Assembly (NCBI GenBank): GCA_963819635.1
Contig: CAWFWX010000003.1
Span: forward strand, 930,001 to 994,000
Length of the DNA stretch: 64,000 bases
Direction: 5' to 3'
Source: JACVRW01 sp963819635
GTDB taxonomy: Bacteria; Actinomycetota; Thermoleophilia; Solirubrobacterales; Thermoleophilaceae
This document shows positions 53,306 through 61,633 of the stretch, piece by piece. Both the position numbers and the translations under genes were made by a program. Positions within the stretch are counted from its first letter, which is position 1; each line of letters begins with the position of its first letter. The notes under the pieces were generated by a model, which had not been told where the DNA came from, did not search any database, and was given only the letters and a program-made list of their open reading frames with translations.

Positions 53306-54493
53306 CTGTCCACCGGTCCGGACATCCGCCGCCAGCGCAACCGCGGCAGGGTCCTCGCGGCGCTGCGCGCCGCCGGGGCGGCCAGCCGCTCCGAGCTCGC
53401 GCGTCACACCGGGCTCTCGCGCACCACCGTGGCGAGCATCGTTGGCGACCTCGAGCGAGAGGGCGTCCTGGTCGAAAGGGAGGACGGCACCGGCGCGTCC
53501 CCCCAGGGCGGCCGGCCGCCGCGGCTCCTGCGCTTCAGTCGGTCGGCAGGAGCCGTCGTCGGGATCGACTTCGGAAAGCGCCACGTCCGGGTGGCGGCTG
53601 CGGACCTGAGCCACGCGATCATCGCGGAGGCCGAACGCCCGATGCAGACCGACGAGCCCGCCGAGATCGGGCTCGAGACAGCGGTCGAGCTCGTGGACGA
53701 GGTCCTCAGCGAGTCTGGGTTCTCGCGAGCCGACGTGATCGGCGTGGGCCTGGGCCTGCCGGGCCCGATCGACATGCGCTCAGGCCGGGTGGGCTCGTCG
53801 TCCATCCTGCCCGGGTGGGTCGGCGTTCCAGCCGCTGAGGCGCTCGCCTCACGCCTGGACCTTCCCGTGCAGGTGGACAACGACGCCAATCTCGGCGCGC
53901 TTGCCGAGTTGCAGTGGGGCGCGGCCGCCGGACACCGGAATGCCGCCTATCTGAAGGTCTCGACCGGTATCGGCGCGGGCCTGATCGTCGACGGGCGGCT
54001 CTTCCACGGCGCCGGCGGCATGGCCGGCGAGATCGGCCACACGATCATCCAGGAGCATGGTCCGTTCTGTCGCTGCGGCAAGCGCGGCTGCCTCGAGACG
54101 CTTGCGGGGGCGGCGGCGCTCGTCGAGCTGCTGCAGGCCACGCACGGCCCCGAGCTGACCACCCGGCAATTGCTCGACGCGGCCGCAGCCGGCGACTCCG
54201 CCGCGCGCCGCGTACTCGCCGACGCGGGCCGTTACATCGGTACGGCGGTGGCGACCCTGTGCGACCTGCTCAACCCCGAGCTGATCGTTGTCGGGGGCGA
54301 GCTGAGCGGGGCCGGCGACGTGCTGCTGGATCCACTGCGCGAGCAGGTCCACCGTCACGCCATACCTGCCACGTCACGCCACCTGGAGATAGTCCCCGGC
54401 GTCCTGGGGCCGAGAGCGGAGCTGCTAGGCGCGCTCGCGCTCGTGCTCGCAATGGGCCGGCCTGGATTCGAACCAGGGACCGACGGCTTATGA
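53306..54493 (+). CDS. ROK-family transcriptional repressor (start unusual, 3' end joined to a tRNA fragment)
   Basis: In frame from 53306 the N-terminal winged helix reads NRGRVLAALRAAGAASRSELARHTGLSRTTVASIVGDLER, followed by the ROK sugar-binding/kinase-like domain: VVGIDFGKRHVRVAAAD, VIGVGLGLPGPID, DNDANLGALAELQWGAA, GIGAGLIVDGRL, CRCGKRGCLETLAG (the ROK zinc motif) and ELIVVGGELSGAG. No ATG/GTG/TTG precedes the HTH in frame after the stop at 53270-53272; CTG 53306 is the likely start. The last dozen codons and TGA 54491 lie inside the tRNA-like fragment 54453-54494, so the native end is probably shorter. It likely controls the divergent GH30-GH3 operon. Confidence 0.85.
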   Translation: MSTGPDIRRQRNRGRVLAALRAAGAASRSELARHTGLSRTTVASIVGDLEREGVLVEREDGTGASPQGGRPPRLLRFSRSAGAVVGIDFGKRHVRVAAADLSHAIIAEAERPMQTDEPAEIGLETAVELVDEVLSESGFSRADVIGVGLGLPGPIDMRSGRVGSSSILPGWVGVPAAEALASRLDLPVQVDNDANLGALAELQWGAAAGHRNAAYLKVSTGIGAGLIVDGRLFHGAGGMAGEIGHTIIQEHGPFCRCGKRGCLETLAGAAALVELLQATHGPELTTRQLLDAAAAGDSAARRVLADAGRYIGTAVATLCDLLNPELIVVGGELSGAGDVLLDPLREQVHRHAIPATSRHLEIVPGVLGPRAELLGALALVLAMGRPGFEPGTDGL

Positions 54494-54494
54494 G
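54453..54494 (-). repeat. tRNA(CAT) 3'-half fragment, attachment-site-like
   Basis: These 42 nt match the 3' half of the tRNA at 60530-60602 (from the anticodon loop CTCATAA through the T arm to the discriminator base) with one mismatch. The 5' half is absent. Such copies are left by site-specific integration at tRNA genes by tyrosine recombinases. It forms the 3' end of the ROK reading frame. Confidence 0.65.
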
Positions 54495-54545
54495 CAGCAG
54501 GAGGCGCTGCGCCTAATCGAGGAGCGGCGGCGGTGGCCGGCTTCC

Positions 54546-55298
54546 TCAACGGCACCGCGTCGACAGCGGCACCTTGACCACGACCGACGTGGGATGCAGC
54601 GGCTGCGGGTTCTCCTTGCACCAGAACAGCTGCGCCGCCGCCAGGTCTGCGCGGCCCGAGAAGCGGTAGCCCACCGACAGCTCACCCTTCGCGCTCGGCA
54701 AGACACTTTCCCCGAAATCCCGACGGTCCGAGAGGGTGAAGCAGTTGTAGCTCGCCTCGCGCGCCGCTCGGTCGCGAACCGGTCGGCACTCCGTGTCGCG
54801 TGCAGGACCCTCCAGGAGGCCGGCGCGGATCCGGCTCTGGACGTCGGCCGTGATCCCGTCCTCCATCCGCGCGCCCACGATCGCCGCTGCCGCCGGGTTC
54901 GTGAGGCCGCCCAGGCGTCGCACGTCATTTACCACCGCAGCCCCCACCGGAACGCTGCGCGGTCGCTGGTCCTCGATCAGCTCGCGCCGTCGCGCCGCCT
55001 CGGCACGCGCGTCCGCCTCCCGCGCGGCGTCGGCCACGTCGTAGCCGGTGCGCACCGCTGCCGGAATCGCGATGGCAAGGCCAGCCAGCGACAGGACGCC
55101 GAGCACCACCACCACCCGCCGCCAGCCCGGTGAAAGCCCGCGCCACGCTCTTCGCGGCAGGCCCAGCACACCCGGGAGCGGTTCCCGGCGCTCGGGCTCA
55201 CCGCGCGGGCCGTCGGTTGCCGTCCTGGCGAAGATCTCCCGCACCTCGGCGCGAGTGGCGTCCCCAGCGCTTCCCCAAAGATCTTCCCCCTTGGGCAT
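54546..55298 (-). CDS. Hypothetical protein with one membrane segment
   Basis: The 250-aa protein has a basic N-terminal region, one hydrophobic segment near residues 62-85 (VVVVLGVLSLAGLAIAIPAAV), and a C-terminal domain with isolated Cys residues (DTECRPV, YNCFTL, LFWCKENP, STRCR) and no recognised motif. ATG 55298 is the start. An imperfect hairpin (GAGGA near 54519, TCCTC near 54543) overlaps its stop. It is likely an anchored protein with an external, possibly disulfide-linked domain. Confidence 0.6.
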   Translation of the reverse strand: MPKGEDLWGSAGDATRAEVREIFARTATDGPRGEPERREPLPGVLGLPRRAWRGLSPGWRRVVVVLGVLSLAGLAIAIPAAVRTGYDVADAAREADARAEAARRRELIEDQRPRSVPVGAAVVNDVRRLGGLTNPAAAAIVGARMEDGITADVQSRIRAGLLEGPARDTECRPVRDRAAREASYNCFTLSDRRDFGESVLPSAKGELSVGYRFSGRADLAAAQLFWCKENPQPLHPTSVVVKVPLSTRCR

Positions 55299-55388
55299 GC
55301 CCCTTGGACGGTACTCCCCCGCCGGGCCCGGTCAACCGGCAACCGACCGGAAAGCTCGCCCGCAAGCCTGCGCAGCGGGATAAACAGG

Positions 55389-56030
55389 GTGCCGACGCGC
55401 GAAGCCGCGATAGTCGTGGTAGGAATCGCCGCGATGGGTGGCACCGGCGTGGATCTGCTCTGGTTGCCGCTCGGCGCGGGTGGCCACTTCGTGCGCACCA
55501 ATGGCCACATTTACGAAGCGGTCGCCGCCCGCGTGCAGCATCGAGCCCGCAGCGACCTATACCACTCCGCGCTAGAGGTCCATCACGCTGGCGAGCGTTA
55601 TGTCATCGAGCAGGGGCCGGTGTGGAACGTGAAAGAGGCGCACCGCGGCGTCGTCCGCGAGGGGCCGGTCGGATCGCCGCGGCTCGGTCGATTCAAGCTC
55701 TTCCGCTACGAAGTCCGCTGCTGGCGAAACGGCGTTATCCCCGACCGCGACGAAGCAGTGGACAGCCCGCGGCGCCTGAGCGCCGACGCCGAGCGGGCAC
55801 AGCGGGTACTCGAACTTGTTCCCGACTTTCCCATGGCCACGTGGGGACGCGACGAGCAGCACACTGGCGAGATGTGGAACTCAAACTCACTCATCGCCTG
55901 GCTGCTCGCCCGCAGCGGTCACGACACCGACTCCATCGCCCCGCCCGCGCACGGCCGCGCCCCCGGATGGTTCGCCGGGCTTTGTGTCGCCGCTCGTGAA
56001 GCAAACACGACGCGCACGACCATCGGCTAG
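55389..56030 (+). CDS. Hypothetical protein with conserved His and Asn-Ser-Asn motifs
   Basis: A product of up to 213 aa (GTG 55389; ATG 55434 is an equally plausible start giving a homologue-like N terminus DLLWLPLGAGGHFVRTNG). Conserved-looking motifs are LYHSALEVHHAGERYVIEQGPVW and, later, GEMWNSNSLIAWLLARSG, the pattern of a cysteine/serine-type or papain-like fold of unknown activity; I could not identify catalytic residues with certainty. It is read in the opposite direction to the 54546-55298 gene. The function is unknown. Confidence 0.6.
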   Translation: MPTREAAIVVVGIAAMGGTGVDLLWLPLGAGGHFVRTNGHIYEAVAARVQHRARSDLYHSALEVHHAGERYVIEQGPVWNVKEAHRGVVREGPVGSPRLGRFKLFRYEVRCWRNGVIPDRDEAVDSPRRLSADAERAQRVLELVPDFPMATWGRDEQHTGEMWNSNSLIAWLLARSGHDTDSIAPPAHGRAPGWFAGLCVAAREANTTRTTIG

Positions 56031-56098
56031 CTCGCTCCGAGGGGCGTGAACCGCTCGTGCGCCAACCCGCGCTTCGGTGCCACCCACCCCCGCTCGGT

Positions 56099-56503
56099 CT
56101 ACTCGCGCAGCCCGGCGGCTTCGAGGGCTTCGGCGCGGGTCGCGTACTCGCGGCAACGGGCGATCTTTCCCTCACGAATCGTGAGCACGACCCCGGATGT
56201 CTGATCCGTTTCGATGCCGCTCAGCTTGGCCCGTCCGCCGAATCGCTCAACCGCCACCACCGTTTCCTCACCGGCGTCGATCAGTTCGACCGCCTCGAAC
56301 CAGAACTCGTCGAACGTGTCGATCCAGTCCCTGATGTGCTTCCGCATGGCCTCCTTGCCGCGGATCGGGCCGGGGTCGTCGATGCCGCCCTTTGCGGCCC
56401 GGTGGTCGAGATCGTCGCTCCAATACTCCATCCACGGATCAAACCCACCTTGGGCATAGGCCTCGTAGTAGCGCCGCACGATCTCCACGTTCTCCTGCGA
56501 CAT
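56099..56503 (-). CDS. SnoaL-like NTF2-fold protein, second copy
   Basis: ATG 56503 starts a 134-aa protein, MSQENVEIVRRYYEAYAQGGFDPWMEYWSDDLDHRAAKGGIDDPGPIRG, continuing WIDTFDEFWFEAVELIDAGEETVVAVERFGG and VVLTIREGKIARCREYATRAEALEAAGL, paralogous in pattern to 48433-48864. A longer in-frame start at 56578 adds a non-conserved Cys-rich extension. Function unknown. Confidence 0.82.
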   Translation of the reverse strand: MSQENVEIVRRYYEAYAQGGFDPWMEYWSDDLDHRAAKGGIDDPGPIRGKEAMRKHIRDWIDTFDEFWFEAVELIDAGEETVVAVERFGGRAKLSGIETDQTSGVVLTIREGKIARCREYATRAEALEAAGLRE

Positions 56504-56629
56504 CGCCCGCCCAGTATCTGCCGCACAGGCGTGGCCGTCTAGGTACGAGTATCGCTCGCACCCTCCATCGGCCTCCATCGCTCGTTCGACGAGGTGTGGA
56601 GATCCGTCGCCGCTGGACCGTGAAGGTCC

Positions 56630-58321
56630 TTACCGCGGCGCTTTGGCGAGGTAGCTCTTGCCTGCTTTGACGACGATCGTCTTGCGGCGGCGGTTATCGC
56701 GCACGCTGACGCTGCCGCGGGTGACCTTGGTGAGCGTGCCGTCGCAGCGGTCGGTCGTGGTCCAGATCGTGCCGCGAACGGTCGCCGACGAGTTGCGGCC
56801 GCGGGTGCGGAAGCGGCCCCGCGCGTTGGCGCGCAGGCGGCGGATCGTTCGACGCGACAGCTGGGCGGCGCCGGGCAAAAGGGACGGGCGCCGGCACCGG
56901 CTGAAGCTCGAGCCCTTCAGCCGGAGCTCTGTGAGGCCGCGGGCGCGGCGCGCACGTGACTGGAGCACCTGGAAGATGCCGGCGTCGAAGTTTCCGAACT
57001 GGGCCCTGCCGCTCGAGTTAACCGAGCTCTGCAGCCTGACCGTGCCCTTGCTGGTGTTGAGGAACGAGCCGGTGGGGATCTGTCTCGCTTCGCTGAGCGG
57101 CACGAAGCGCAGCCCCTTCTGAGTTGCGTGGGCGCCGGAGCGCGCAGCGCCCGCCGGCAGCGCCACCAGAACCGTGCCGCTCACGGTCTCGACATTGACT
57201 TCCTTGCCGATCTTCGGCGCGTCGAGGTCCTCGAGCTGAGCGGCCACTTGGAAGCTGAAGCTAGCCGGCGTCGGATCGGCGTTGCCGGCGCTGTCGCGTG
57301 CGCGCACCTCGAGCGTATGGCGACCTGGGGCAAGCGCCGCTGTCGTGTAGGGGGACGAGCAGCCGAAGAACGCGCCGCCGTCAATTCGGCACTCGAACGA
57401 ACTGCCGGGCTCAGGCGAGCCAAAGCTGAACGTCGGCGTGTCGTCCTCCGTCAGGCCCGACGGACCCGAACCGACCGACGTCTGCGGCGGCGTCGTATCG
57501 ACCGTGAACGTGAGGGCCGCTGGGGTCTGGTCGGTGTTGCCCGCCTGGTCGGTGGCGCGCACGTCGAAGGTGTGCTGCCCATCGCCGAGCGTGGCGGAGG
57601 TGTGCGGCGAGGAGCAAGCGGCGAAAGCCTCCGCGTCGACGCGACACTCGAAGCTCGACCCCGCCTCGCTCGAGGAGAAGCTAAACACAGGAGTGGAGTC
57701 GCTCATCGATCCCAATGGCCCCGAGGTGATGGTCGTTTCCGGTGCGGTGGTCTCGATATCCGCGGTCACCCGCAGATCGAGGAAATTCGGGTCCCCCGCG
57801 CCCTGGCCGCGCACAGCGAGCAGATTCGCACCGGTGACGAGCAGCGCATCGGGGACCGAGAAGACTCGGTGGTCGTTGAAAGTGCAGCCGCCGGGTTCCT
57901 GAAGACCGTTCGAGACGTCCGTGCCGTTCAGGAAGACTTGAACGCGGTTGTCGATGGCGATGCCCACCGCGACGTTCGTCGTGCCAGGCGGGAGCGTCAG
58001 CGATCGCCGGACGAGCATGTCGGTGTTCTCCGCCCAGGAGGTTCGGAAGGAGGAGTAAAACGGACACAGGCCGGTGTGCGAGCCAAAGGGCGCCAGACCG
58101 CCTCCCGAGAAGCTCGAAGCGTCAAAGGTCGGCTGCTCGAACCCGGGCTCGGCATTTGTCGCCACCTGCTTGTAGCTGTAGCCACCGTCGGAATAGGGCA
58201 CGACTGTTCGGATCTCAGCTGATGCGGATGTGGCGAGAGCGACTGCCGATAGGGCACCCGGCAGCACGCAAGCGACGCGCGTAGGCCAACGTCTACGCGC
58301 GGATCGCTTCGGTGCGAGCAC
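56630..58321 (-). CDS. Secreted protein with two Ig-like repeats and a FecR-like C terminus
   Basis: The 563-aa protein has a signal peptide (CVLPGALSAVALATSASA), a beta-rich N-terminal region (residues about 40-190), two tandem Ig-like repeats of about 90 residues each containing SSFECRVDAEAF / CSSPHTSATL and the sister SSFECRIDGGAF / CSSPYTTAAL, and a C-terminal region with GTVLVALPAG, PTGSFLNTSKGTVRLQSS and LTELRLKGSS, typical of FecR-like wall proteins in Thermoleophilia. It ends in a basic tail with two Cys. It is probably surface-exposed. Confidence 0.75.
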   Translation of the reverse strand: MLAPKRSARRRWPTRVACVLPGALSAVALATSASAEIRTVVPYSDGGYSYKQVATNAEPGFEQPTFDASSFSGGGLAPFGSHTGLCPFYSSFRTSWAENTDMLVRRSLTLPPGTTNVAVGIAIDNRVQVFLNGTDVSNGLQEPGGCTFNDHRVFSVPDALLVTGANLLAVRGQGAGDPNFLDLRVTADIETTAPETTITSGPLGSMSDSTPVFSFSSSEAGSSFECRVDAEAFAACSSPHTSATLGDGQHTFDVRATDQAGNTDQTPAALTFTVDTTPPQTSVGSGPSGLTEDDTPTFSFGSPEPGSSFECRIDGGAFFGCSSPYTTAALAPGRHTLEVRARDSAGNADPTPASFSFQVAAQLEDLDAPKIGKEVNVETVSGTVLVALPAGAARSGAHATQKGLRFVPLSEARQIPTGSFLNTSKGTVRLQSSVNSSGRAQFGNFDAGIFQVLQSRARRARGLTELRLKGSSFSRCRRPSLLPGAAQLSRRTIRRLRANARGRFRTRGRNSSATVRGTIWTTTDRCDGTLTKVTRGSVSVRDNRRRKTIVVKAGKSYLAKAPR

Positions 58322-58427
58322 GAGATCTCCCTGGTCGGTGGCGGTGTATCGCTAGCGGGTCGGCTAGCTCACAGGTCAAACGTACCTGACACATAGGTGG
58401 CAGCCCCCGGGTCCGCCACCGTCCGGC

Positions 58428-58642
58428 ATGGGCCGCCGCAAGGTAGAAACGGTCGCGGAAGCGTGGGACGCGATCGCAACGGCGTTGGGGCGCGCTCGAG
58501 CGTCGCGGCGGGCTCGACGACGTCGCCCTTCGCGCGACTCGCGGCCGCCGAGTCGCGTGCGCGGGTAGAGGTCGCCGCGGCGCTCGCGCTGATCGACGGT
58601 GGACCCTCGGTAGACCCTCTGGCGCCGGGCGGCGGGTCGTGA
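58428..58642 (+). pseudogene. Degenerate small ORF, probably an accessory protein remnant
   Basis: ATG 58428 reads MGRRKVETVAEAWDAIATALG, then the sensible sequence moves to other frames: ALERRGGLDDVALRA and FARLAAAESRARVEVAAALALIDGG, ending before TGA 58640-58642. The two parts together look like one small helical protein broken by two frame changes. It lies just before the tRNA fragment. Homology is not established. Confidence 0.35.
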
Positions 58643-58672
58643 CGCCGGACGCTCGTCGCTCTGTGGCTGGGA

Positions 58673-58714
58673 TGGGCCGGGGTGGATTCGAACCACCGAC
58701 CGACGGATTATGAG
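58673..58714 (-). repeat. tRNA(CAT)-type 3'-half fragment with compensated T-stem changes
   Basis: This 42-nt copy matches the 60530-60571 tRNA end except for four changes that swap CC/GG pairs in the T stem (GGTGG paired with CCACC) and preserve the fold. It again begins exactly at the anticodon loop CTCATAA and lacks a 5' half. It probably came from a different tRNA(CAT) gene such as the Met or Ile2 sibling. Confidence 0.6.
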
Positions 58715-58946
58715 TTGTGCTGGAGGGCGTTGGGTTCGGTCGATTTAGCTCTGGTAAGCGGACTAGGATCCAGTTAGCTCGGGTCAGATTTGCCGAGTTG
58801 GGGACATGGTTCGGGACACCCTTTCCGTCACCCGAGCAGTCGCACCCACGGGCCTTCGCAACGGCCGCGACATGGCGTAAGCGTTGAAGCCGAGCCGTCG
58901 GCGGCGCGCACTCCGCAAGACGCCGCCCGTGTACGATCCTCCGCCG

Positions 58947-60476
58947 ATGAGCCGCCGGGTCACGATGGGGCTGTTGTTCTACCCCCGTGGCGGCTCGGCG
59001 CAGGTGATCCGCTACCTCGCCGCGGCGCTGAAGGGCGTCGGCTGGTCGCCGAATCTGGTGTGCGGCTCGCTCGGTGAGCCCGGAGAACAGACGCACGCGG
59101 AGACCTTCTTCTCCGGCATGGACGTGACCGCCGCCGACTACGGCCCCGCGGTGGCCGCCTTCGAGGCGGGGCGCGACCCCGTCGCCGAGCCATTCGGAAT
59201 GCACCCGAGCTTCGAGGACCGCCCGGACGTGCCGGACCGTCTGTTCGCGGCCGTATCCCCCGAGCTGGGGAACGGCCTGACCGCCGCCTGGGCGGAGTTG
59301 ATCGGGCGCTCGGGGCTCGCGGCGCCCGAGGTCCTGCACCTGCACCATCTGACGCCGCTCCAGGAGGCTTTCTCCGGTCGGTTCCCGGACACCCCGCTCG
59401 TGACCCATCTGCACGGCACCGACCTGAAGATGATCGACCGCGCCGAGCGGCTCACGCGGCTGGCGGAGGGCCTCGGAACCGACCTTGCCGGCATGGCCGA
59501 CCGCGCCGCCGCGGGGCGGCCGCCCGCCCCCGCCGAGCTGCCGGAGACCGAGCGCGAGCTGGCCGCGGAGACCCGCTGGGAGCAGTGGCGTTACGGAGCG
59601 CACTGGCTCAAGCGGCTGCGCGCCGCCGCGGGCCGCAGCGATCGCTTCATCGTGATCTCGCCACACGATGGCGACGAGGCCGCGCGACTCCTGGACATCA
59701 AGGGCGAGCAGGTGACATGGATTCCGAATGGGGTCGATACCGAGCTGTTTGACCGCCGACCGATCGAGGCCGCCGAGCGCCTCGCCCGCTGGCGCGAGTG
59801 GCTGGTGACCGACGCGCGCGGATGGGACGAGTCGGGCGAGCCCGGTAGCGTCCGGGCCACCGAGGCTGAGCTCGAGGCTTTCACGGACCCCGAGAGCGGG
59901 GAGCCGAGCCCGGTGCTGCTCTTCGTCGGGCGTTTTCTGGACTTCAAGCGCGTGCCGCTACTCGTGCGCGCCTACGCGCGGGCGCGCCCGCGTTTTGAGC
60001 GCCGGGCGCCGCTCGTGATCTGGGGGGGCTTCCCTGGCGAGTGGGAGGGGGAGCACCCCCACACCCTGGCGCGCCGCCTGGGGGTCGAGGATGTTTTCTT
60101 CGCCGGATGGCGAGGCCACACCGACCTCGCGCGCGGGCTCCCGTGCGCGGAGGTGATGGTCGCGCCGTCCTACAACGAGCCGTTCGGACAGGTCTTCCTG
60201 GAGGCGATGGCCGCCGGCCTTCCCGTGATCGCCACGAACACCGGCGGCCCGCTGTCGTTCGTCAACACCGAGCCGGGCGCGCCGAACGGCTGGATCGTGG
60301 AGGCCGACGACGAGGACGCGCTCGCGGGCTCGATCGTCGAGGCGGTCAACGACACAGAGACACGCCGCGCGCGCTCCAATAACGCCTACTCCCAGATCAG
60401 GGCGGGATACGCGTGGAGCTTTCTGACAGAGCGGTTCGTGGCGGTGTACGAGGAGGCAATCCAGGCGCGAGGCTGA
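58947..60476 (+). CDS. GT4/GT1-family glycosyltransferase
   Basis: The 509-aa protein starts at ATG 58947 (TACGAT 9 nt upstream). N-terminal donor/acceptor domain: GLLFYPRGGSAQVIRYLAAALKGVGW, VLHLHHLTPLQEAF, THLHGTDLKMIDR. A long middle insertion (residues about 150-250, Ala/Arg/Glu-rich) follows, then the GT4 C-terminal domain VTWIPNGVDTELFDRRP, VLLFVGRFLDFKRVPLLVRAYA, DVFFAGWRGHTDLARGLPCAEVMVAPSYNEPFGQVFLEAMAAGLPVIATNTGGP (the E-x7-E nucleotide-sugar motif). It would transfer a sugar from a nucleotide donor at the cytosolic face. The acceptor is unknown. Confidence 0.9.
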   Translation: MSRRVTMGLLFYPRGGSAQVIRYLAAALKGVGWSPNLVCGSLGEPGEQTHAETFFSGMDVTAADYGPAVAAFEAGRDPVAEPFGMHPSFEDRPDVPDRLFAAVSPELGNGLTAAWAELIGRSGLAAPEVLHLHHLTPLQEAFSGRFPDTPLVTHLHGTDLKMIDRAERLTRLAEGLGTDLAGMADRAAAGRPPAPAELPETERELAAETRWEQWRYGAHWLKRLRAAAGRSDRFIVISPHDGDEAARLLDIKGEQVTWIPNGVDTELFDRRPIEAAERLARWREWLVTDARGWDESGEPGSVRATEAELEAFTDPESGEPSPVLLFVGRFLDFKRVPLLVRAYARARPRFERRAPLVIWGGFPGEWEGEHPHTLARRLGVEDVFFAGWRGHTDLARGLPCAEVMVAPSYNEPFGQVFLEAMAAGLPVIATNTGGPLSFVNTEPGAPNGWIVEADDEDALAGSIVEAVNDTETRRARSNNAYSQIRAGYAWSFLTERFVAVYEEAIQARG

Positions 60477-60477
60477 G

Positions 60478-60501
60478 CGGCCGCCGCGACGGTTGCGGCC
60501 G
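60478..60501 (+). terminator. Hairpin after the glycosyltransferase gene
   Basis: CGGCCGC (60478-60484) pairs with GCGGCCG (60495-60501) across a 10-nt loop, just after the TGA at 60474-60476. It may act as a terminator, but there is no T tract and high-GC hairpins arise easily by chance. Confidence 0.4.
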
Positions 60502-60529
60502 AGTGCTCGCTGTGCCAGGAGGTGCCTAG

Positions 60530-60602
60530 TGGGCCGGCCTGGATTCGAACCAGGGACCGACGGATTATGAGTCCGCTGCTCTGACCGCTGAGCTACCGGC
60601 CC
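60530..60602 (-). tRNA. tRNA with CAT anticodon (Met or lysidine-modified Ile2)
   Basis: The 73-nt gene forms a full cloverleaf: acceptor GGGCCGG/CCGGCCC, D stem GCTC/GAGC, anticodon stem GCGGA/TCCGT with loop CTCATAA, a short variable loop and T stem CCTGG/CCAGG with TTCGAAT, discriminator A; CCA is not encoded. The anticodon CAT could decode Met or, after lysidine modification, Ile AUA; the acceptor start GGGCC is like Ile2, but this is not conclusive. Fragments matching its 3' half lie at 54453-54494 and 58673-58714. Confidence 0.95.
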
Positions 60603-60634
60603 AATCAGGCTCATCCTAGGCGTGACGCCGCCGG

Positions 60635-61633
60635 TCAGCCGCCGAGCAATGCGGCGAACGGGCCCTCGAACGGCTGGACCGGCTGCGGGAACTTCTCCTC
60701 CGCTCGTGCCACGTTCCGCCTCGTGACCACCTGGATGGGCGCGTCGACGTGGCCGGGGAGCGACTTGCCCGACGCAGCGGCGAGACACGCCTCGACGCCG
60801 AGCCTGCCGATCGTGTACGGGTACTGCGACACCGTGGCCGACATCGCTCCGCGATGTACCGCGGCGAGCGCCTGCTCGATCCCGTCGACGCCGACGACCG
60901 CCACGTCGCCCGTCCGTCCCGCGTCGGCCACGGCCCTTGCGACGCCGAGCGCCATCTGGTCGTTGGCCGCGAAGAAGCCGGCGATGCCGGGCTCGTCGCG
61001 GAGCAGGGAGCTCGCGGCGAGCGTCGCCTTGCGCTCGTCCCAGTCCGCGCTGACCGGCTGGAGCGGCTCGAAACGTCCCTGCGCGCGGGCGCGGAACCCG
61101 TCGATCCGGGCGGCGCTGGTCGCGTCGCCCGAGATGCCGCCGATCACGCCGACACTGCCGCTCCGAGCCACGAACGTCCCCATCGTGTCCGCCGCCAGCT
61201 GGCCGGCCGCCCTGTTGTCAGTCCCGATGTAGGTGGATATGTGGATCCCGAGGGCGCGAGCCTGGTCTGCTCTCACCGGCGAGTCGATGTTCACGATCGG
61301 GGTGCCGTCCGGCACGTGCGACAGGGCGCCCACCAGGTTCGACTGGTTGATCGGGTTGACGACGTAGCAGTTCAACCCCTCCGCGATGAGGCCCTCGAGC
61401 TTCGAGGCCTGACCGGCGGTGTCCTCGAGGCCCGTTGCCGCGCGGAGGCGCAGGTCGGCACTCCGCTCGTGCGCTGCCGCCCGCACTCCCTGCTCCATCG
61501 CGGCGAAGAACGGGTTGTCCAAGCCTTTGATCACGACGCCGACCCGATCGCCGCCGCCCGAGCCGCCGCCCGAGTCGTCGCCGCACCCCGCCGCGGCCAG
61601 ACCGATGAGTGCGACTGCGAGAACGCGATTCAC
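60635..61633 (-). CDS. Sugar-binding lipoprotein (RbsB-like), copy A
   Basis: The 332-aa protein has a lipoprotein signal with GLAAAGCGDD (lipobox Cys) and a Gly-rich linker. The type I periplasmic-binding fold shows VIKGLDNPFFAAMEQGVRAAA, NCYVVNPINQSNLVGALSHV, IGTDNRAAGQLAADTM, GGISGDATSAARIDGF and FFAANDQMALGVARAV, the ribose/galactose-binding pattern. It overlaps copy B by 4 nt (ATGA at 61633-61630). No permease gene is adjacent; the divergent neighbour is a CHASE-PAS sensor. Confidence 0.88.
   Translation of the reverse strand: MNRVLAVALIGLAAAGCGDDSGGGSGGGDRVGVVIKGLDNPFFAAMEQGVRAAAHERSADLRLRAATGLEDTAGQASKLEGLIAEGLNCYVVNPINQSNLVGALSHVPDGTPIVNIDSPVRADQARALGIHISTYIGTDNRAAGQLAADTMGTFVARSGSVGVIGGISGDATSAARIDGFRARAQGRFEPLQPVSADWDERKATLAASSLLRDEPGIAGFFAANDQMALGVARAVADAGRTGDVAVVGVDGIEQALAAVHRGAMSATVSQYPYTIGRLGVEACLAAASGKSLPGHVDAPIQVVTRRNVARAEEKFPQPVQPFEGPFAALLGG

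Larger units (their letters stand above)
58322..58946. other. Intergenic region with small ORF debris, a tRNA fragment and a short repeat
   Basis: This 625-bp stretch has no clear intact gene. It holds a degenerate small ORF (58428-58642), the tRNA-like fragment (58673-58714) and GGGGACATGGTTCGGGACACCC at 58800-58821, the style of a short dispersed repeat. Near 58393-58407 ACCT and AGGT flank GACACAT as a minor hairpin. No promoter or RNA gene was recognised beyond TACGAT at 58932-58937 upstream of the glycosyltransferase. Confidence 0.55.

Noticed and set aside
54453..60602. An intact integrative element with integrase
   Set aside because: No tyrosine or serine recombinase, excisionase or replication gene is visible between the tRNA copies; only the attachment-like scars support it.
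60481..60788. Minus-strand frame containing THNPSVPGSNPGRP
   Set aside because: These residues are the well-known spurious translation of a tRNA T-arm region (here 60530-60602), not a protein.
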